Positions 7,823 through 16,253 of a DNA stretch of 39,571 bases are shown piece by piece. Within the stretch, counting starts at the first letter, position 1, and every line of letters begins with the position of its first letter. Below the pieces are notes generated by a model that was not told where the DNA came from, ran no database searches, and saw only the letters and a program-made list of their open reading frames with translations. The stretch spans positions 1-39,571 of the forward strand of contig NZ_AZGA01000012.1 of the NCBI RefSeq assembly GCF_001436375.1, written 5' to 3'. A program made the position numbers and the translations under genes. The DNA is from Agrilactobacillus composti DSM 18527 = JCM 14202. GTDB taxonomy: Bacteria > Bacillota > Bacilli > Lactobacillales > Lactobacillaceae.

Positions 7823-8520
7823 GCTGCACTCACATCGCTTTCTTTGACCCAACCGCGGGAAGTTCCATCTAGGGTAGTCACATGATAGGGATATAGTGCA
7901 CCAGGTGCCACCAACGAAATAATTCGCGGTGCATTTTGTTCCGTTTGACCAGGGCCATCCCCTTGACTATCTCGATGTAACTGGCCATTTACGGTAACTT
8001 TAGAACCCATGCCCACCTTGTCAGGTGGAGCGGCACGCACTGGTGCATCATTTGGCGTCACACTATTTTGTGGATCGTTAGTCTCAATCTTTTTGGCTTT
8101 ATATGGCCTAAATTCCTTTAGTGCCAAGGTGTAATGATATTCCGCGTCATAAGCATTTTTAAAGCCATACTCAAATGATTGAACGGTAGCTTGAAAGCTA
8201 ATTTTAGTAGTGGAAACCACCATCCGTAATGGCTTCTTAGACAAACGAACATGTTCAAGCCAATCAATGTAATCTTGAGCCGAATCTAATAGAATTTCTG
8301 CCGTTAGAAAATGTTCATCCTTGGGCGCAACTGGCAACGTACTTTGAATCTGAGCCGAGGTCAATTTTTCCTCACCAATTCGATTGATCTCGCCCAACTT
8401 AATAACTGTTTCCGACTTGTCATCCGTTTCATACTTCAGCATGAGTTCTGCCGGATTCAGTGGCAGTTCGATCGTATCGTTACTATCATTCGTCAAATAA
8501 ATACCAAAATGATTGGCCAT
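7819..8520 (-). CDS. XkdP-like tail protein with SH3-like C-terminus
   Basis: 233 aa from the ATG at 8520, 8 nt after GGAGG. The N-terminal ~140 residues follow the XkdP pattern (LPLNPAELMLKYETDDKSET, then LGEINRIGE, then VQSFEYGFKNAYDAEYHYTLAL). Classical XkdP proteins end in a LysM peptidoglycan-binding module. Here the last ~60 residues (from GSKVTVNGQLHRDSQGDGP to SRGWVKESDV) look instead like a bacterial SH3 fold. The protein likely joins tape measure and hub and may touch the cell wall during infection. It lies between the tape measure and XkdQ-like genes. Confidence 0.78.
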   Translation of the reverse strand: MANHFGIYLTNDSNDTIELPLNPAELMLKYETDDKSETVIKLGEINRIGEEKLTSAQIQSTLPVAPKDEHFLTAEILLDSAQDYIDWLEHVRLSKKPLRMVVSTTKISFQATVQSFEYGFKNAYDAEYHYTLALKEFRPYKAKKIETNDPQNSVTPNDAPVRAAPPDKVGMGSKVTVNGQLHRDSQGDGPGQTEQNAPRIISLVAPGALYPYHVTTLDGTSRGWVKESDVSAA

Positions 8521-8521
8521 C

Positions 8522-11500
8522 TTATGCACCTCCCAGCGAAGCGTTATTTAATTCAACAATTCGATTTTCTATTATGGTTAGCAGTCTATCTGCATCGTAG
8601 TCCGCATTGCCACTACTATTGATTTGGATAGCACCAGATTCAATTGTGACATTGGAACTATTACTAGCTTGGCTATTATTGGTCGTCTGACTTGAGGAAC
8701 CACCAGAGCCGTTAAATGGCGATGTGCTTGGAGCTGTGTCATCAGTGACTTGACCATTGATTCCTAAAGTCGTATTCCCAGCTAAGCCATTCATCGCGGC
8801 TTGAACGTTACTGATAGAATCTAAAGCCCGATTAAAACCAGCAGCCATTTGATCCCCGGCAGTCAGTCCTTGTGGTGAACCAATATTACCTGCAGCAATG
8901 TCTGGCAAGCTCATCCCACTGGCGGCATTAACAACGCCCTTAGCCATATCACCAGAAGCATTAGCAGCTAAACCAGCACTGCCGTTTAGTCCATTGGCTA
9001 GACCTTCCACGACCCACTGGCCATATTGATCAAAGAGCTTTGATGGTGAACCGATGTGCAAGATTGACTTAGCAGCATTAACAACACTGCTGGCTACACT
9101 TTTAACGGCGCTAACAGCCGAACCAATCATAGACTTGATACCATTTACTAAACCTTGAATCAAGTCCTTACCTACGGAAACTAAAGAACTACCAAATCCT
9201 TTGGCTGCGTTGACTGCATTTGAAATCCCGGTCTTCACACTGGACCCCACGTTTTGCATGGCACCCACGATAGCCCCTACCAGCATAGAACCCGCTGATA
9301 CAAAGGCACTGGCCAAGGCCATGACACCACTAGCAGCGGCTGATAATCCAGCAGCTACTAATAGCAAAGCGGCCCCGACTAATAACAAGCCGACTGCTAA
9401 GATAATTGCAGCAACACCTAATAACAGGGCACCTACTGCGGCTAGTAACATCATTGGTGCAGCAATCATTAAAGCTACCCCTAAGAGCAACATCCCAACG
9501 GCGGCAACCATGGCGACCGCTGCAATCATGATCAATGCTACGGCCATGAGTAACATCCCCACAGCACCTAGTAATGCCATAACCGCAACTAATACCAGGG
9601 CTACCCCTAAGAGTAATAAACCCACAGCTGCGACAATACCAAAAACCATCACCAACATTAAAGCTACACCCAATAGGATTAAGCCGACTGCCGCCACAAT
9701 TGCAAAGGCCATGACTAATATGAGGCTGACGCCCAGCAGAATCATGCCAACGGCGGCAATAATGGCAAATACCATCACTAATGCCAAGGCTACGCCAAGT
9801 AAAAGCATACCTACAGCCGCTATAATTCCGAATACAGCCACTAAAAGAACTGCAACGCCTAATAGTAGCATACCAATCGCAGCCGTTAGCGAGAATACCG
9901 TTACAAGTAGTAAAGCGACCCCTAGAAGGATTAACCCAACAGCGGCCAAAATGCCAAACACGGCAACCAATACCAATGCCACGCCAAATAGGAGGGCACC
10001 GACTGCGGCCACGATAAAACCAACACCCAGAGCAATCAAAGCCACCGCTAATAGCACTAGTCCAACCGCGGCAATGATAGACATCAGGCCAAACAATCCC
10101 ACTGCCAAAGCTAGTAAGGAAAGTCCCTGAGCAGCGCCGGCGCCATATTTAGAAAGCATCGGCAATTGTTCGGCTAGAAGTGCGATCCCTGCAGAAGCCA
10201 GAAAAACGGCAACCCCAATCAATAGCAAGGCTGCTCCAAAAATCAAGAAGCCCACAGCCCCAGCGATTAACCCAGGGCCTAGTAATCTCACAGCTACTAA
10301 CAGCACCAATAAAGCGACGCCCAAACCAATTAGAATACCAATCCCGGTACTACCAGTTTTAGCAATCTTAGCGATGCCACTAGCCAACAATGCAAAACCT
10401 GCACCAGCTAATAAAACAGCCCCGCCGATCATCAGTAAGGCCCCGCCCATTTTAATAAGATTACCAGCTGATTTGCCAGACTTCCCAGAATCAGGAATTG
10501 GCAACTCCGGTGTTTTACCGCCTTTACCCAGACTGCCAAAGATATCAGAGACTTTCGAAACGCCTTTACCAATCTTCATGCCAGCTTTGATAACGGCAAA
10601 TGCAGCAGCTAGTGAAGTCACAGCTTTGGCTAAACCATTCAATTGGTCTACATCTAATTTTCCTAGCGCTTTCAGACCGGCAACAACAGCCGTAAAGACA
10701 ATACCTTTCATGCCACCTTTTAGCACCAATAGCGCTGTGCCCAGTAACTTGAGGTCATCGGGATCCATTTCGCCGATAGCCGTAGACACAGCACTTATAC
10801 CTCTAGCTAAACCCTTTAGAGTGTTGCCAATGCCAGTACCCAAACCTTTTAGAAAACTGAAGGGGTCTTTATCCTTGCTACCTTTCGACAGATTTTCAAA
10901 AACGCTTTGTGCTGCTGTTCCAATGGACTTAAAAGCTGTCTCAAGGAACGTCAATGCGCCGGTATCTTTGAACGAATCCCAGAAAGCAGTTAAACCTTTT
11001 TTAGCAGTATCTAAAGCTGAAACTAATTTATCCCCTAGAGCAGAGAAATCAACTTCACCAATTTTATCCGTGATACCGCTGATGGCTTTGATACCCACCT
11101 GGCTCAATTTATCCCATGCCGGTTGTAAGGACGTGGTCAAAGTTTCCCTGAATCCGGCCATTGCCTGGCCCATGGTTTTATATTGAGTCGCCATCTTCGT
11201 AAAGTCGGCATTCGTCCCAGTTTTGGCGATAGCGTCAAAGAAGTCCTGCGTGGCTATCTTGCCATCTTGCACAGACTTAACTAAATCACTGGTACTCATG
11301 CCCATCGTTTTAGCCACAGCGGCCATCCCTGCAGGTGTTTGTTCCAGCATCAATTTAAAGTCCTGCCACTGAATTTGTGGCTTAGCAGCTGCTTGAGTTG
11401 CCTGTTGACTCAATGTCTTCATGGCCTGTTGTGGATCTTTAGCTGCAGAAGCTAACCCACCAAAACCTTTAACTAATTTGTCAGTCCCCTTGATACCCAC

Positions 11501-11932
11501 GGCGGCTAATTGGCTATAAGTTGAAGCCATGTCACTGGCGGAATAAATCGTTTGTTGGGCAAATTTAGTTAGGTCGTCACGCGTTGCCGCAATCTCTTTT
11601 GGTCCCTTGCCCAGCATGGCCATATTGCCGTTAAACGTCTGCCATGTGGCACTGGCTTCGTTTAGGTCGCCAACCATACCACCCAATCCGCTAGTAACAG
11701 TGCTAATACCTTTCGTAATACCAGAGCCGATAATATTGCCGCCTAAAACGGATTTGAAAATACCCCCAGTCTGACCGGCATCCTTATTCAAACTACTAAA
11801 AGGATTCGCCGAACTTATGGCGGACTTCAAATTTGACATGGCCGATTGACTACTTTTTAAGCCATTACTTAACTTATCCAGCGGTGCGCTGAAACCATCC
11901 ATAATTTTGATTGTTGCACTAATTGTTGCCAT
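8522..11932 (-). CDS. Tail tape measure protein
   Basis: 1136 aa, the largest gene. Its length should set tail length. It lies after the tail assembly chaperone and before XkdP, as in other contractile tails. Residues ~85-280 carry the tape-measure N-terminal domain (FAQQTIYSASDMASTYSQLAA and a QTPAGMAAVAKTMGMS segment split by turns). Residues ~500-860 are extremely hydrophobic and include eleven 21-residue repeats. Near residue 965 is the HIGSPSKLFDQYGQWVVEGL element (HSPSK-type) found in many tape measures. The C-terminus is Ser-, Asn- and Thr-rich. Codon-biased repeats also leave a long open frame on the opposite strand (9201-10130), which is not a gene. Confidence 0.95.
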   Translation of the reverse strand: MATISATIKIMDGFSAPLDKLSNGLKSSQSAMSNLKSAISSANPFSSLNKDAGQTGGIFKSVLGGNIIGSGITKGISTVTSGLGGMVGDLNEASATWQTFNGNMAMLGKGPKEIAATRDDLTKFAQQTIYSASDMASTYSQLAAVGIKGTDKLVKGFGGLASAAKDPQQAMKTLSQQATQAAAKPQIQWQDFKLMLEQTPAGMAAVAKTMGMSTSDLVKSVQDGKIATQDFFDAIAKTGTNADFTKMATQYKTMGQAMAGFRETLTTSLQPAWDKLSQVGIKAISGITDKIGEVDFSALGDKLVSALDTAKKGLTAFWDSFKDTGALTFLETAFKSIGTAAQSVFENLSKGSKDKDPFSFLKGLGTGIGNTLKGLARGISAVSTAIGEMDPDDLKLLGTALLVLKGGMKGIVFTAVVAGLKALGKLDVDQLNGLAKAVTSLAAAFAVIKAGMKIGKGVSKVSDIFGSLGKGGKTPELPIPDSGKSGKSAGNLIKMGGALLMIGGAVLLAGAGFALLASGIAKIAKTGSTGIGILIGLGVALLVLLVAVRLLGPGLIAGAVGFLIFGAALLLIGVAVFLASAGIALLAEQLPMLSKYGAGAAQGLSLLALAVGLFGLMSIIAAVGLVLLAVALIALGVGFIVAAVGALLFGVALVLVAVFGILAAVGLILLGVALLLVTVFSLTAAIGMLLLGVAVLLVAVFGIIAAVGMLLLGVALALVMVFAIIAAVGMILLGVSLILVMAFAIVAAVGLILLGVALMLVMVFGIVAAVGLLLLGVALVLVAVMALLGAVGMLLMAVALIMIAAVAMVAAVGMLLLGVALMIAAPMMLLAAVGALLLGVAAIILAVGLLLVGAALLLVAAGLSAAASGVMALASAFVSAGSMLVGAIVGAMQNVGSSVKTGISNAVNAAKGFGSSLVSVGKDLIQGLVNGIKSMIGSAVSAVKSVASSVVNAAKSILHIGSPSKLFDQYGQWVVEGLANGLNGSAGLAANASGDMAKGVVNAASGMSLPDIAAGNIGSPQGLTAGDQMAAGFNRALDSISNVQAAMNGLAGNTTLGINGQVTDDTAPSTSPFNGSGGSSSQTTNNSQASNSSNVTIESGAIQINSSGNADYDADRLLTIIENRIVELNNASLGGA
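9374..10066 (-). repeat. Eleven tandem 63-bp units coding for 21-residue hydrophobic repeats
   Basis: Within the tape measure gene, the motif VG-x-LLLGVAL-x-LV-x-VF-x3-AA recurs exactly every 21 codons from residue 623 onward, with ten clear units and a degenerate eleventh. The DNA units have diverged, but the protein pattern is kept. Twenty-one residues equal three heptads or about six helical turns, which suggests a long membrane-active or bundled helix. Confidence 0.9.
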
Positions 11933-11969
11933 TCATTGCCTCCTTTCAAAAAAAGACCAGGGTCAAGGA

Positions 11970-12580
11970 CTACTTGTGTGCCTTGGCTCTGGCCTTCCGT
12001 TCAGCTTCTTTTTGTTGTTTCTTTTCTTCAGCGATACGGATATCGATTCCGGATATGACCAGAGCTTTTTCCCGCACCGATAAAGCAATCCAAACAGAAG
12101 GTGGCCAATGAAATTCATTCATGGCGTAATGATAGTATTCAATGTCAGCAGCATCGCCGGACTTCGCTAGTTTTTTACTTCATCCTTCAAGTCATCGATA
12201 TCTTCAATATCAAAACCAGACAAGTCTTGGATTTGATTAGCCAGTTCAGCGTATTCCCCAGCCAATAACATTTTCTTCAAAAGACCAGATGCATCAGCAA
12301 TCACGCCCCAGTTCTTCTGCAATTTTTCATCATGCAGGTCTGGTTCAACCACGGAAGCCTCGATTAATAAATCGACATATTTATCTTGGTCAACTTCAGT
12401 GGTGATTTGCCGGGTACGTTTATCCCGAATCTTACGCGTAGCATTCTTTTGCAGCTGAGAGTTCTCCTCAGCAGTTAGAGATTTAATTTTAAACGGTGCT
12501 TTGAATCGCTTAAAAGCCACTTCCCGTAATTCTGGTTCTGAGTTCACATTTTCCATTAAAAAATCATTAACACTAGCCAT
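11970..12580 (-). CDS. Tail assembly chaperone, long form made by -1 frameshifting
   Basis: If ribosomes slip -1 at the heptamer at 12170-12176, translation passes the TAG at 12167 and continues for 66 residues to the TAG at 11970, giving a 203-aa protein. The added segment (LAKSGDAADIEYYHYAMNEF, then HWPPSVWIALSVREKALV, then a K/E/R/A-rich tail) is protein-like, and no ATG-started gene occupies this space. In many tailed phages the short and long forms (lambda G/GT type) chaperone the tape measure, and the extension recruits tube protein. The location just upstream of the tape measure is exactly as expected. Confidence 0.85.
12167..12580 (-). CDS. Tail assembly chaperone, short form (XkdN-like)
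   Basis: 137 aa. It resembles XkdN-type chaperones, with a FKRFKAPFKIKSLTAEE start region and a helical, acidic C-terminus ending in DIDDLKDEVKN. It should bind the nascent tape measure and is absent from the mature virion. It is encoded between the tube and tape measure genes. The stop codon TAG immediately follows the A AAA AAC slippery sequence, so most ribosomes should make this form. ATG at 12580, 13 nt after the tube gene. Confidence 0.88.
   Translation of the reverse strand: MASVNDFLMENVNSEPELREVAFKRFKAPFKIKSLTAEENSQLQKNATRKIRDKRTRQITTEVDQDKYVDLLIEASVVEPDLHDEKLQKNWGVIADASGLLKKMLLAGEYAELANQIQDLSGFDIEDIDDLKDEVKN
12170..12176 (-). promoter_or_regulatory. Programmed -1 ribosomal frameshift site, A AAA AAC
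   Basis: In the zero frame the codons are GTA AAA AAC TAG. The heptamer A AAA AAC has the ideal X XXY YYZ form, and the stop codon follows directly. Slipping back one base continues as CTA GCG AAG. No strong downstream hairpin was identified by eye. Confidence 0.85.
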
Positions 12581-12593
12581 TTATTTATTCCTC

Positions 12594-13079
12594 CTATTGT
12601 TCAAAACCGGTGAATGGTGTAACCAATTCAACGCCTTCAAAAGTAAGGTCTGATTCAAATTCCATAACGCCATCATCCGCTTCAAAATCCGCCAGCGGAA
12701 TATCATCTAGATTGACATCTGAGAGATGGAAAGTCTGTTTGCCTGCGCGTGACGTAGGGTCTTCAATGGTACAAGTCACTTCAAAATAAAGGTCCTTGCC
12801 ACCTTGAATATATGGCAAGGCGTATTTGATCCAATTGGAACTAATTACATAGCCGCCTAGAGTGCCCGTACCTTCAACAGAAGTCGTCTTTTTATGCTTC
12901 CAACGGGAACCAAGGGTTTGAACATCTTCTTTATTCTTTTCGAGTTTTGCCGTAAATTTATCACACTCAATCATTGGCCAAATTTTACCATCGATAGTGA
13001 TAAACACTTTGGCATCTTTCGTGCTGATAGTATCACGGCCATTTAAGAAGCCACTAATAGTGCTTTGTGATTCATCCAT
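12594..13079 (-). CDS. Tail tube (core) protein, XkdM-like
   Basis: 161 aa. It starts MDESQSTISGFLNGRDTIST and contains EGTGTLGGYVISSNWIKYA and FEADDGVMEFESDLTFEG motifs, the pattern of XkdM-type tube proteins of Firmicutes myophages. It should form hexameric rings inside the contractile sheath. It follows the sheath gene by 16 nt and has a good GAAGGGAGC ribosome site. Length and order match the family. Confidence 0.88.
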   Translation of the reverse strand: MDESQSTISGFLNGRDTISTKDAKVFITIDGKIWPMIECDKFTAKLEKNKEDVQTLGSRWKHKKTTSVEGTGTLGGYVISSNWIKYALPYIQGGKDLYFEVTCTIEDPTSRAGKQTFHLSDVNLDDIPLADFEADDGVMEFESDLTFEGVELVTPFTGFEQ

Positions 13080-13095
13080 TATTTATAGCTCCCTT

Positions 13096-14514
13096 CTAGT
13101 GAACGATAATCGTCATATACAGTTTTTCCATGCTATCAATTGGCGTAACAGCTAATGTAACGAGAATGGCATCTTTGTCATCCCCTGGGTCAACTGTTAA
13201 ATCTGCTGGGTCAAAATCAGCAATAACACCAATCTCACTTAGGTTTTGCAAGTAAGCAACCCGATTAGCCTTGAATAGATCTCGACCGGTTGGATCGTTG
13301 TTCACTCTACCGAGGAAGGTATTTTCAAAGGCTTCTTCAGTGTTAGTAACAATAGTGTCCAACGTCCGAATGATTCGATTTTTGCCAAATTGTTTCGGCT
13401 TATCCTCGGTAAAACTAGTTAACGAATTGATATCTTGTTCAATGACTACCCGATCGCCACGTTTAGCTGTAAAGATGATCCAGCCCTCATTTAAGCCGCG
13501 GATAGTCTGTTCATTATTGAGTTTAGGATAAACGGAAGTAGCACCAGGATAGCCGCTATAAGTTAATGACGTATGAGCATCAGCGGCGGAGGATGCACCT
13601 GCAAAATAGCCAGTGGCCGACGTCGTATCAACCTTGGTACCATCTGCCAGAACAACACCATTGGCCACCACAGAGACACCTTCATAGTCATAAGTTGCCC
13701 CACCTTCATAATTGGGAACGACAGCGCGAACCTTGTAACCTTCATCTTCCCGTAAGCGTTGAATAGCCGTGGCCAATAATTGGTGAATGTTATCTTTCGG
13801 TTCAAAACCAGCAGATGTGGCAACGTTAAATTGTTCTGTTTCCAGGGCGTCATTTAGCAAGTCAGTAACTGGCACTGTTTCGGTCGTTCCACCAGCCAAG
13901 TTATACGTAGTGCTAACAGCCAAAGCTTCCAACTCGGGTTTACCTGGTGCAGCAGTGAAATCTGCACCACCTTCCGTTGGTTCAACTTGACCAACCACTT
14001 CCTTGCCGTCGTCAGTGAAAGTCACGTTAATATATTCATTGCTTTTTAAGCTAGAAGCTGTGGTGGTCCGTACAACTTGTTGATCCACAATCTCGGTCCC
14101 ATAAATCGTTGACACTGTGATACGGGTCTCGTCATTAGGGTCCTTTTCTACCGAAACGTGTAAACTGTTGCCTTTCACGCCTGGATATTTAGCGGTGAAC
14201 GTCCATGGTAGACCTTCATCGGTAACGGTCGCTTTCTTACCGTCATTATTATTCAATAACAACACGGTCAAAGCGCCTTTAAGAGTTTCCCGCAAAGCGC
14301 CAAAACGTGCATCCGTTAATGGTGAGCCTAATAATGCCTTGAAATCAGAATTGGTATCCAATTCAATGACACCTTTAGCGCCCCAATCCAGCTGTACGTG
14401 GTTCAGCAATAGCGTCCGGCCTATGCTTGTATCTGGTTTAGGTTGTGGTGCACCTTTCACATTGATATAAGCGCCTGGCCGGCGTTTGTTTTGTGTAGTC
14501 CAAGTTCCACCCAT
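13096..14514 (-). CDS. Tail sheath protein, XkdK-like
   Basis: 472 aa. The N-terminus WTTQNKRRPGAYINVKG, with its PG-Y-h-N handshake strand, and the C-terminal DSMEKLYMTIIVH strand are typical of contractile sheath proteins. A central β-rich domain (residues ~110-240) is likely exposed on the outside of the sheath. This gene is the clearest proof that the phage is a myovirus. The ATG overlaps the stop codon of the 52-aa gene upstream in the arrangement TAATG, so the two should be translationally coupled. Confidence 0.95.
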   Translation of the reverse strand: MGGTWTTQNKRRPGAYINVKGAPQPKPDTSIGRTLLLNHVQLDWGAKGVIELDTNSDFKALLGSPLTDARFGALRETLKGALTVLLLNNNDGKKATVTDEGLPWTFTAKYPGVKGNSLHVSVEKDPNDETRITVSTIYGTEIVDQQVVRTTTASSLKSNEYINVTFTDDGKEVVGQVEPTEGGADFTAAPGKPELEALAVSTTYNLAGGTTETVPVTDLLNDALETEQFNVATSAGFEPKDNIHQLLATAIQRLREDEGYKVRAVVPNYEGGATYDYEGVSVVANGVVLADGTKVDTTSATGYFAGASSAADAHTSLTYSGYPGATSVYPKLNNEQTIRGLNEGWIIFTAKRGDRVVIEQDINSLTSFTEDKPKQFGKNRIIRTLDTIVTNTEEAFENTFLGRVNNDPTGRDLFKANRVAYLQNLSEIGVIADFDPADLTVDPGDDKDAILVTLAVTPIDSMEKLYMTIIVH

Positions 14515-14672
14515 TAGTGAATACCTCCTTTAAACTCTTCAATTTTTTGCTCTGCTTCAGCGGTGGTATAAGTCTGACCCTGAACTAAGACAATTTTTAA
14601 AATGTCTCGTTCAATTGGCTCAAATCGCGTGCTCCGCAATAAAGCTTCTTTTGTAAATTTACTTTCTTTCAT
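14514..14672 (-). CDS. Small conserved protein between connector and sheath (XkdJ position)
   Basis: 52 aa, opening MKESKFTKEALLRSTRFEPI and ending EEFKGGIH. It has the form of a short helical protein, with a charged N-terminus and a Q-T-Y-T-x-A-E-A motif that recalls short tail proteins encoded just before the sheath gene (XkdJ in PBSX). Function is unknown. The start ATG overlaps the preceding gene by 14 nt, after GAGGGAG, and the stop overlaps the sheath start. Confidence 0.7.
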   Translation of the reverse strand: MKESKFTKEALLRSTRFEPIERDILKIVLVQGQTYTTAEAEQKIEEFKGGIH

Positions 14673-15081
14673 GCGCAACTCCCTCTTTTACTGTGATTGA
14701 TTTCTGCTTAGGCGTGTTATCAATTGGTTGAGCCCGCAGCCAAACCTGGAACGTCATCAGCAACACGTTTTCATCATTAGGTTCAAATTCCCGATTCCGA
14801 ATAGTCGCGTAGCCAGGCAAAGCCGTAAAGTTGTTCAGCAATAGCTCTTCCATATGTTCAATGTCAGTCTTGGGTTTCGCAGGATTGGGTAAATAAACCA
14901 ATTGATAGCTATACCTCCGGAACTGGTAATCCAACAGGTTTGGCGTGACTTGCGTCATGATTTTATGCAAGAAAAAAGAAGGGTCCTTGAATCCGGCCTT
15001 CTGTGACTCTCGGTATATTGGAATTTGTGGAAATAAACGTGCCAGCTCATTACCAATAAGTTCAATAATGCTTTCCTTCAA
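14659..15081 (-). CDS. Tail completion / terminator-like protein (DUF6838-like)
   Basis: 140 aa. The sequence (ELARLFPQIPIYRESQKAGF followed by DPSFFLHKI, then a YQFRRYSYQLVYLP strand) matches the small Firmicutes tail protein encoded between the gp10-like protein and the sheath, the XkdI position, for which a minor capsid or tail-terminator role is supposed. It overlaps the upstream gene by 4 nt. The family name is recalled from pattern, so treat the exact family label as tentative. The head-tail joining role is inferred from gene order. Confidence 0.68.
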   Translation of the reverse strand: MKESIIELIGNELARLFPQIPIYRESQKAGFKDPSFFLHKIMTQVTPNLLDYQFRRYSYQLVYLPNPAKPKTDIEHMEELLLNNFTALPGYATIRNREFEPNDENVLLMTFQVWLRAQPIDNTPKQKSITVKEGVAHERK

Positions 15082-15482
15082 TCGAACAACCCTCCTAACA
15101 TATTTTTGAGTGCAGGCGTTAAAAGTTGTGGCATTTGGGCATCAATTTCTTGGAGCGTCTTATACAACATAAATTGCCCTGATATCCAACTGCTTCCACC
15201 ACGGGTACGATGCCCACTTTCAACAAATGACGCATAATCGGCGTTGTTTAACACTTCAATAACAAAAGCTGACCCTGCATAACTTGGCCCTTTGATAGAC
15301 CATTGTCTCCTCAAGTTACCAGTATCGACAGGTGTCCTACTCTTGGCACCTCTTAAAGCCTGCGTACCAATTCTACGGCTACTGTTCTCAATCTCTTGTT
15401 TCAAAACTTGTGATTGAATTTTACCACTCACTGATTTGGCAAACTGTTGAAACTGAGCATCGTCAATCGTTCCCCAAGCCAT
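15078..15482 (-). CDS. HK97 gp10-like head-tail joining protein
   Basis: 134 aa from the ATG at 15482, 8 nt after GGAGGT. The pattern AKSRTPVDTGNLRRQWSI, followed by a small β-domain and YASFVESGHRTRGG, is diagnostic of HK97-gp10-like proteins (XkdI/YqbI group), which work in tail completion. It overlaps its upstream neighbour by 20 nt and the downstream gene by 4 nt. The role would be to complete the neck or the tail terminator ring. Confidence 0.85.
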   Translation of the reverse strand: MAWGTIDDAQFQQFAKSVSGKIQSQVLKQEIENSSRRIGTQALRGAKSRTPVDTGNLRRQWSIKGPSYAGSAFVIEVLNNADYASFVESGHRTRGGSSWISGQFMLYKTLQEIDAQMPQLLTPALKNMLGGLFD

Positions 15483-15861
15483 TGGCGACCACCTCCGTAG
15501 CCTTTTCATCGCGAATCATGGCCACTTCTTGGTGAGAGACATAGCCAGTATATGCCTTGCCAGTTTGCTTGTATTTAACAGTCTGTCCATTTACATCAGT
15601 GACGTATACATCAGACCCGGCTGGGATACTGATTCCTGTGCGGATATACATCACCACATCATAGTTATCAGTCCCAAAGTCCTTCTGATCAGACGGTTTT
15701 AAAGACTTTCGGGAAATCTTGGCCGGTTCATTATCCACAATGGTCACATCTTCAACATCTGAAAATACGCCATCTTTTGCAGGTTGAACGCCAACGATTT
15801 TAACCTTATCAAACCAAAGCGTAGGTAATATCTGGCCTATTTGCTTAAAAGCTTCAATCAT
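15463..15861 (-). CDS. Minor capsid / head-closure protein
   Basis: 132 aa. A short N-terminal helix (MIEAFKQIGQILPTLWF) is followed by a β-rich body with GISIPAGSDVYVTDVNGQTV and YTGYVSHQEVAMI strands. This fits the SPP1 gp16-like head-closure proteins (XkdH-like place), which bind under the connector. Assignment rests on fold pattern, length and order between the gp15-like adaptor and the gp10-like protein. It overlaps the adaptor gene by 8 nt. Confidence 0.7.
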   Translation of the reverse strand: MIEAFKQIGQILPTLWFDKVKIVGVQPAKDGVFSDVEDVTIVDNEPAKISRKSLKPSDQKDFGTDNYDVVMYIRTGISIPAGSDVYVTDVNGQTVKYKQTGKAYTGYVSHQEVAMIRDEKATEVVANGLGND

Positions 15862-16240
15862 AGGCTACCCTCCTGAATTGATTAAGCTGGACAATGTAAT
15901 TATCCGTGATGGCATTCACCGCCTGCAGTTCGGCATAAACAGCAGCATTGGATTTGAATTTAACCGAAGTGTCACCCTCAGACAAGGTGTCTACATTCCC
16001 AGTTTGATCAGTGCCAAGCAAGTTGTGAGTTATGACCATTTGACTGCATAAAGCAATAATCGTCATATCTAAGCCTTCAGGCAACTCCGTGATAACAATG
16101 TGGGTGTAATTAGCAACGTCATTGATTGTTTTATCTAATGCAAAGCCCATAATGTCATCGTAGTTCGGATTATCATTACCTTTTGGGTTCAGAATTTTTA
16201 CTTTTTTCAGCAATTCATCATAACGTGAGTGCTTATCCAT
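15854..16240 (-). CDS. Head-tail adaptor (gp6/gp15-like, DUF3199-like)
   Basis: 128 aa. A mostly helical protein with an N-terminal DELLKKVKILNPKGNDNPNY region and a GFALDKTINDVANYTHI helix, of the length and composition of YqbG/gp6-like connector proteins. These form a ring beneath the portal. Encoded immediately downstream of the Ig-like protein gene and before the head-closure gene. No catalytic motif is present, as expected of the family. Confidence 0.72.
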   Translation of the reverse strand: MDKHSRYDELLKKVKILNPKGNDNPNYDDIMGFALDKTINDVANYTHIVITELPEGLDMTIIALCSQMVITHNLLGTDQTGNVDTLSEGDTSVKFKSNAAVYAELQAVNAITDNYIVQLNQFRRVAYD

Positions 16241-16253
16241 TTAAGTCACAACC

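Noticed and set aside
9201-10130. A 309-codon open frame on the plus strand inside the tape measure gene
   Set aside because: It is the antisense shadow of the Ala/Gly/Val/Leu repeat region, rich in A, T, P, N and K with no ribosome site and no plausible fold.
10374-11186. A 270-codon plus-strand open frame within the tape measure gene
   Set aside because: Low-complexity shadow of the minus-strand gene; no start signal, and it lies opposite well-supported coding sequence.
13563-13853. Small open frames on both strands inside the sheath gene
   Set aside because: They have no ribosome sites and are shadows of the conserved sheath coding sequence.
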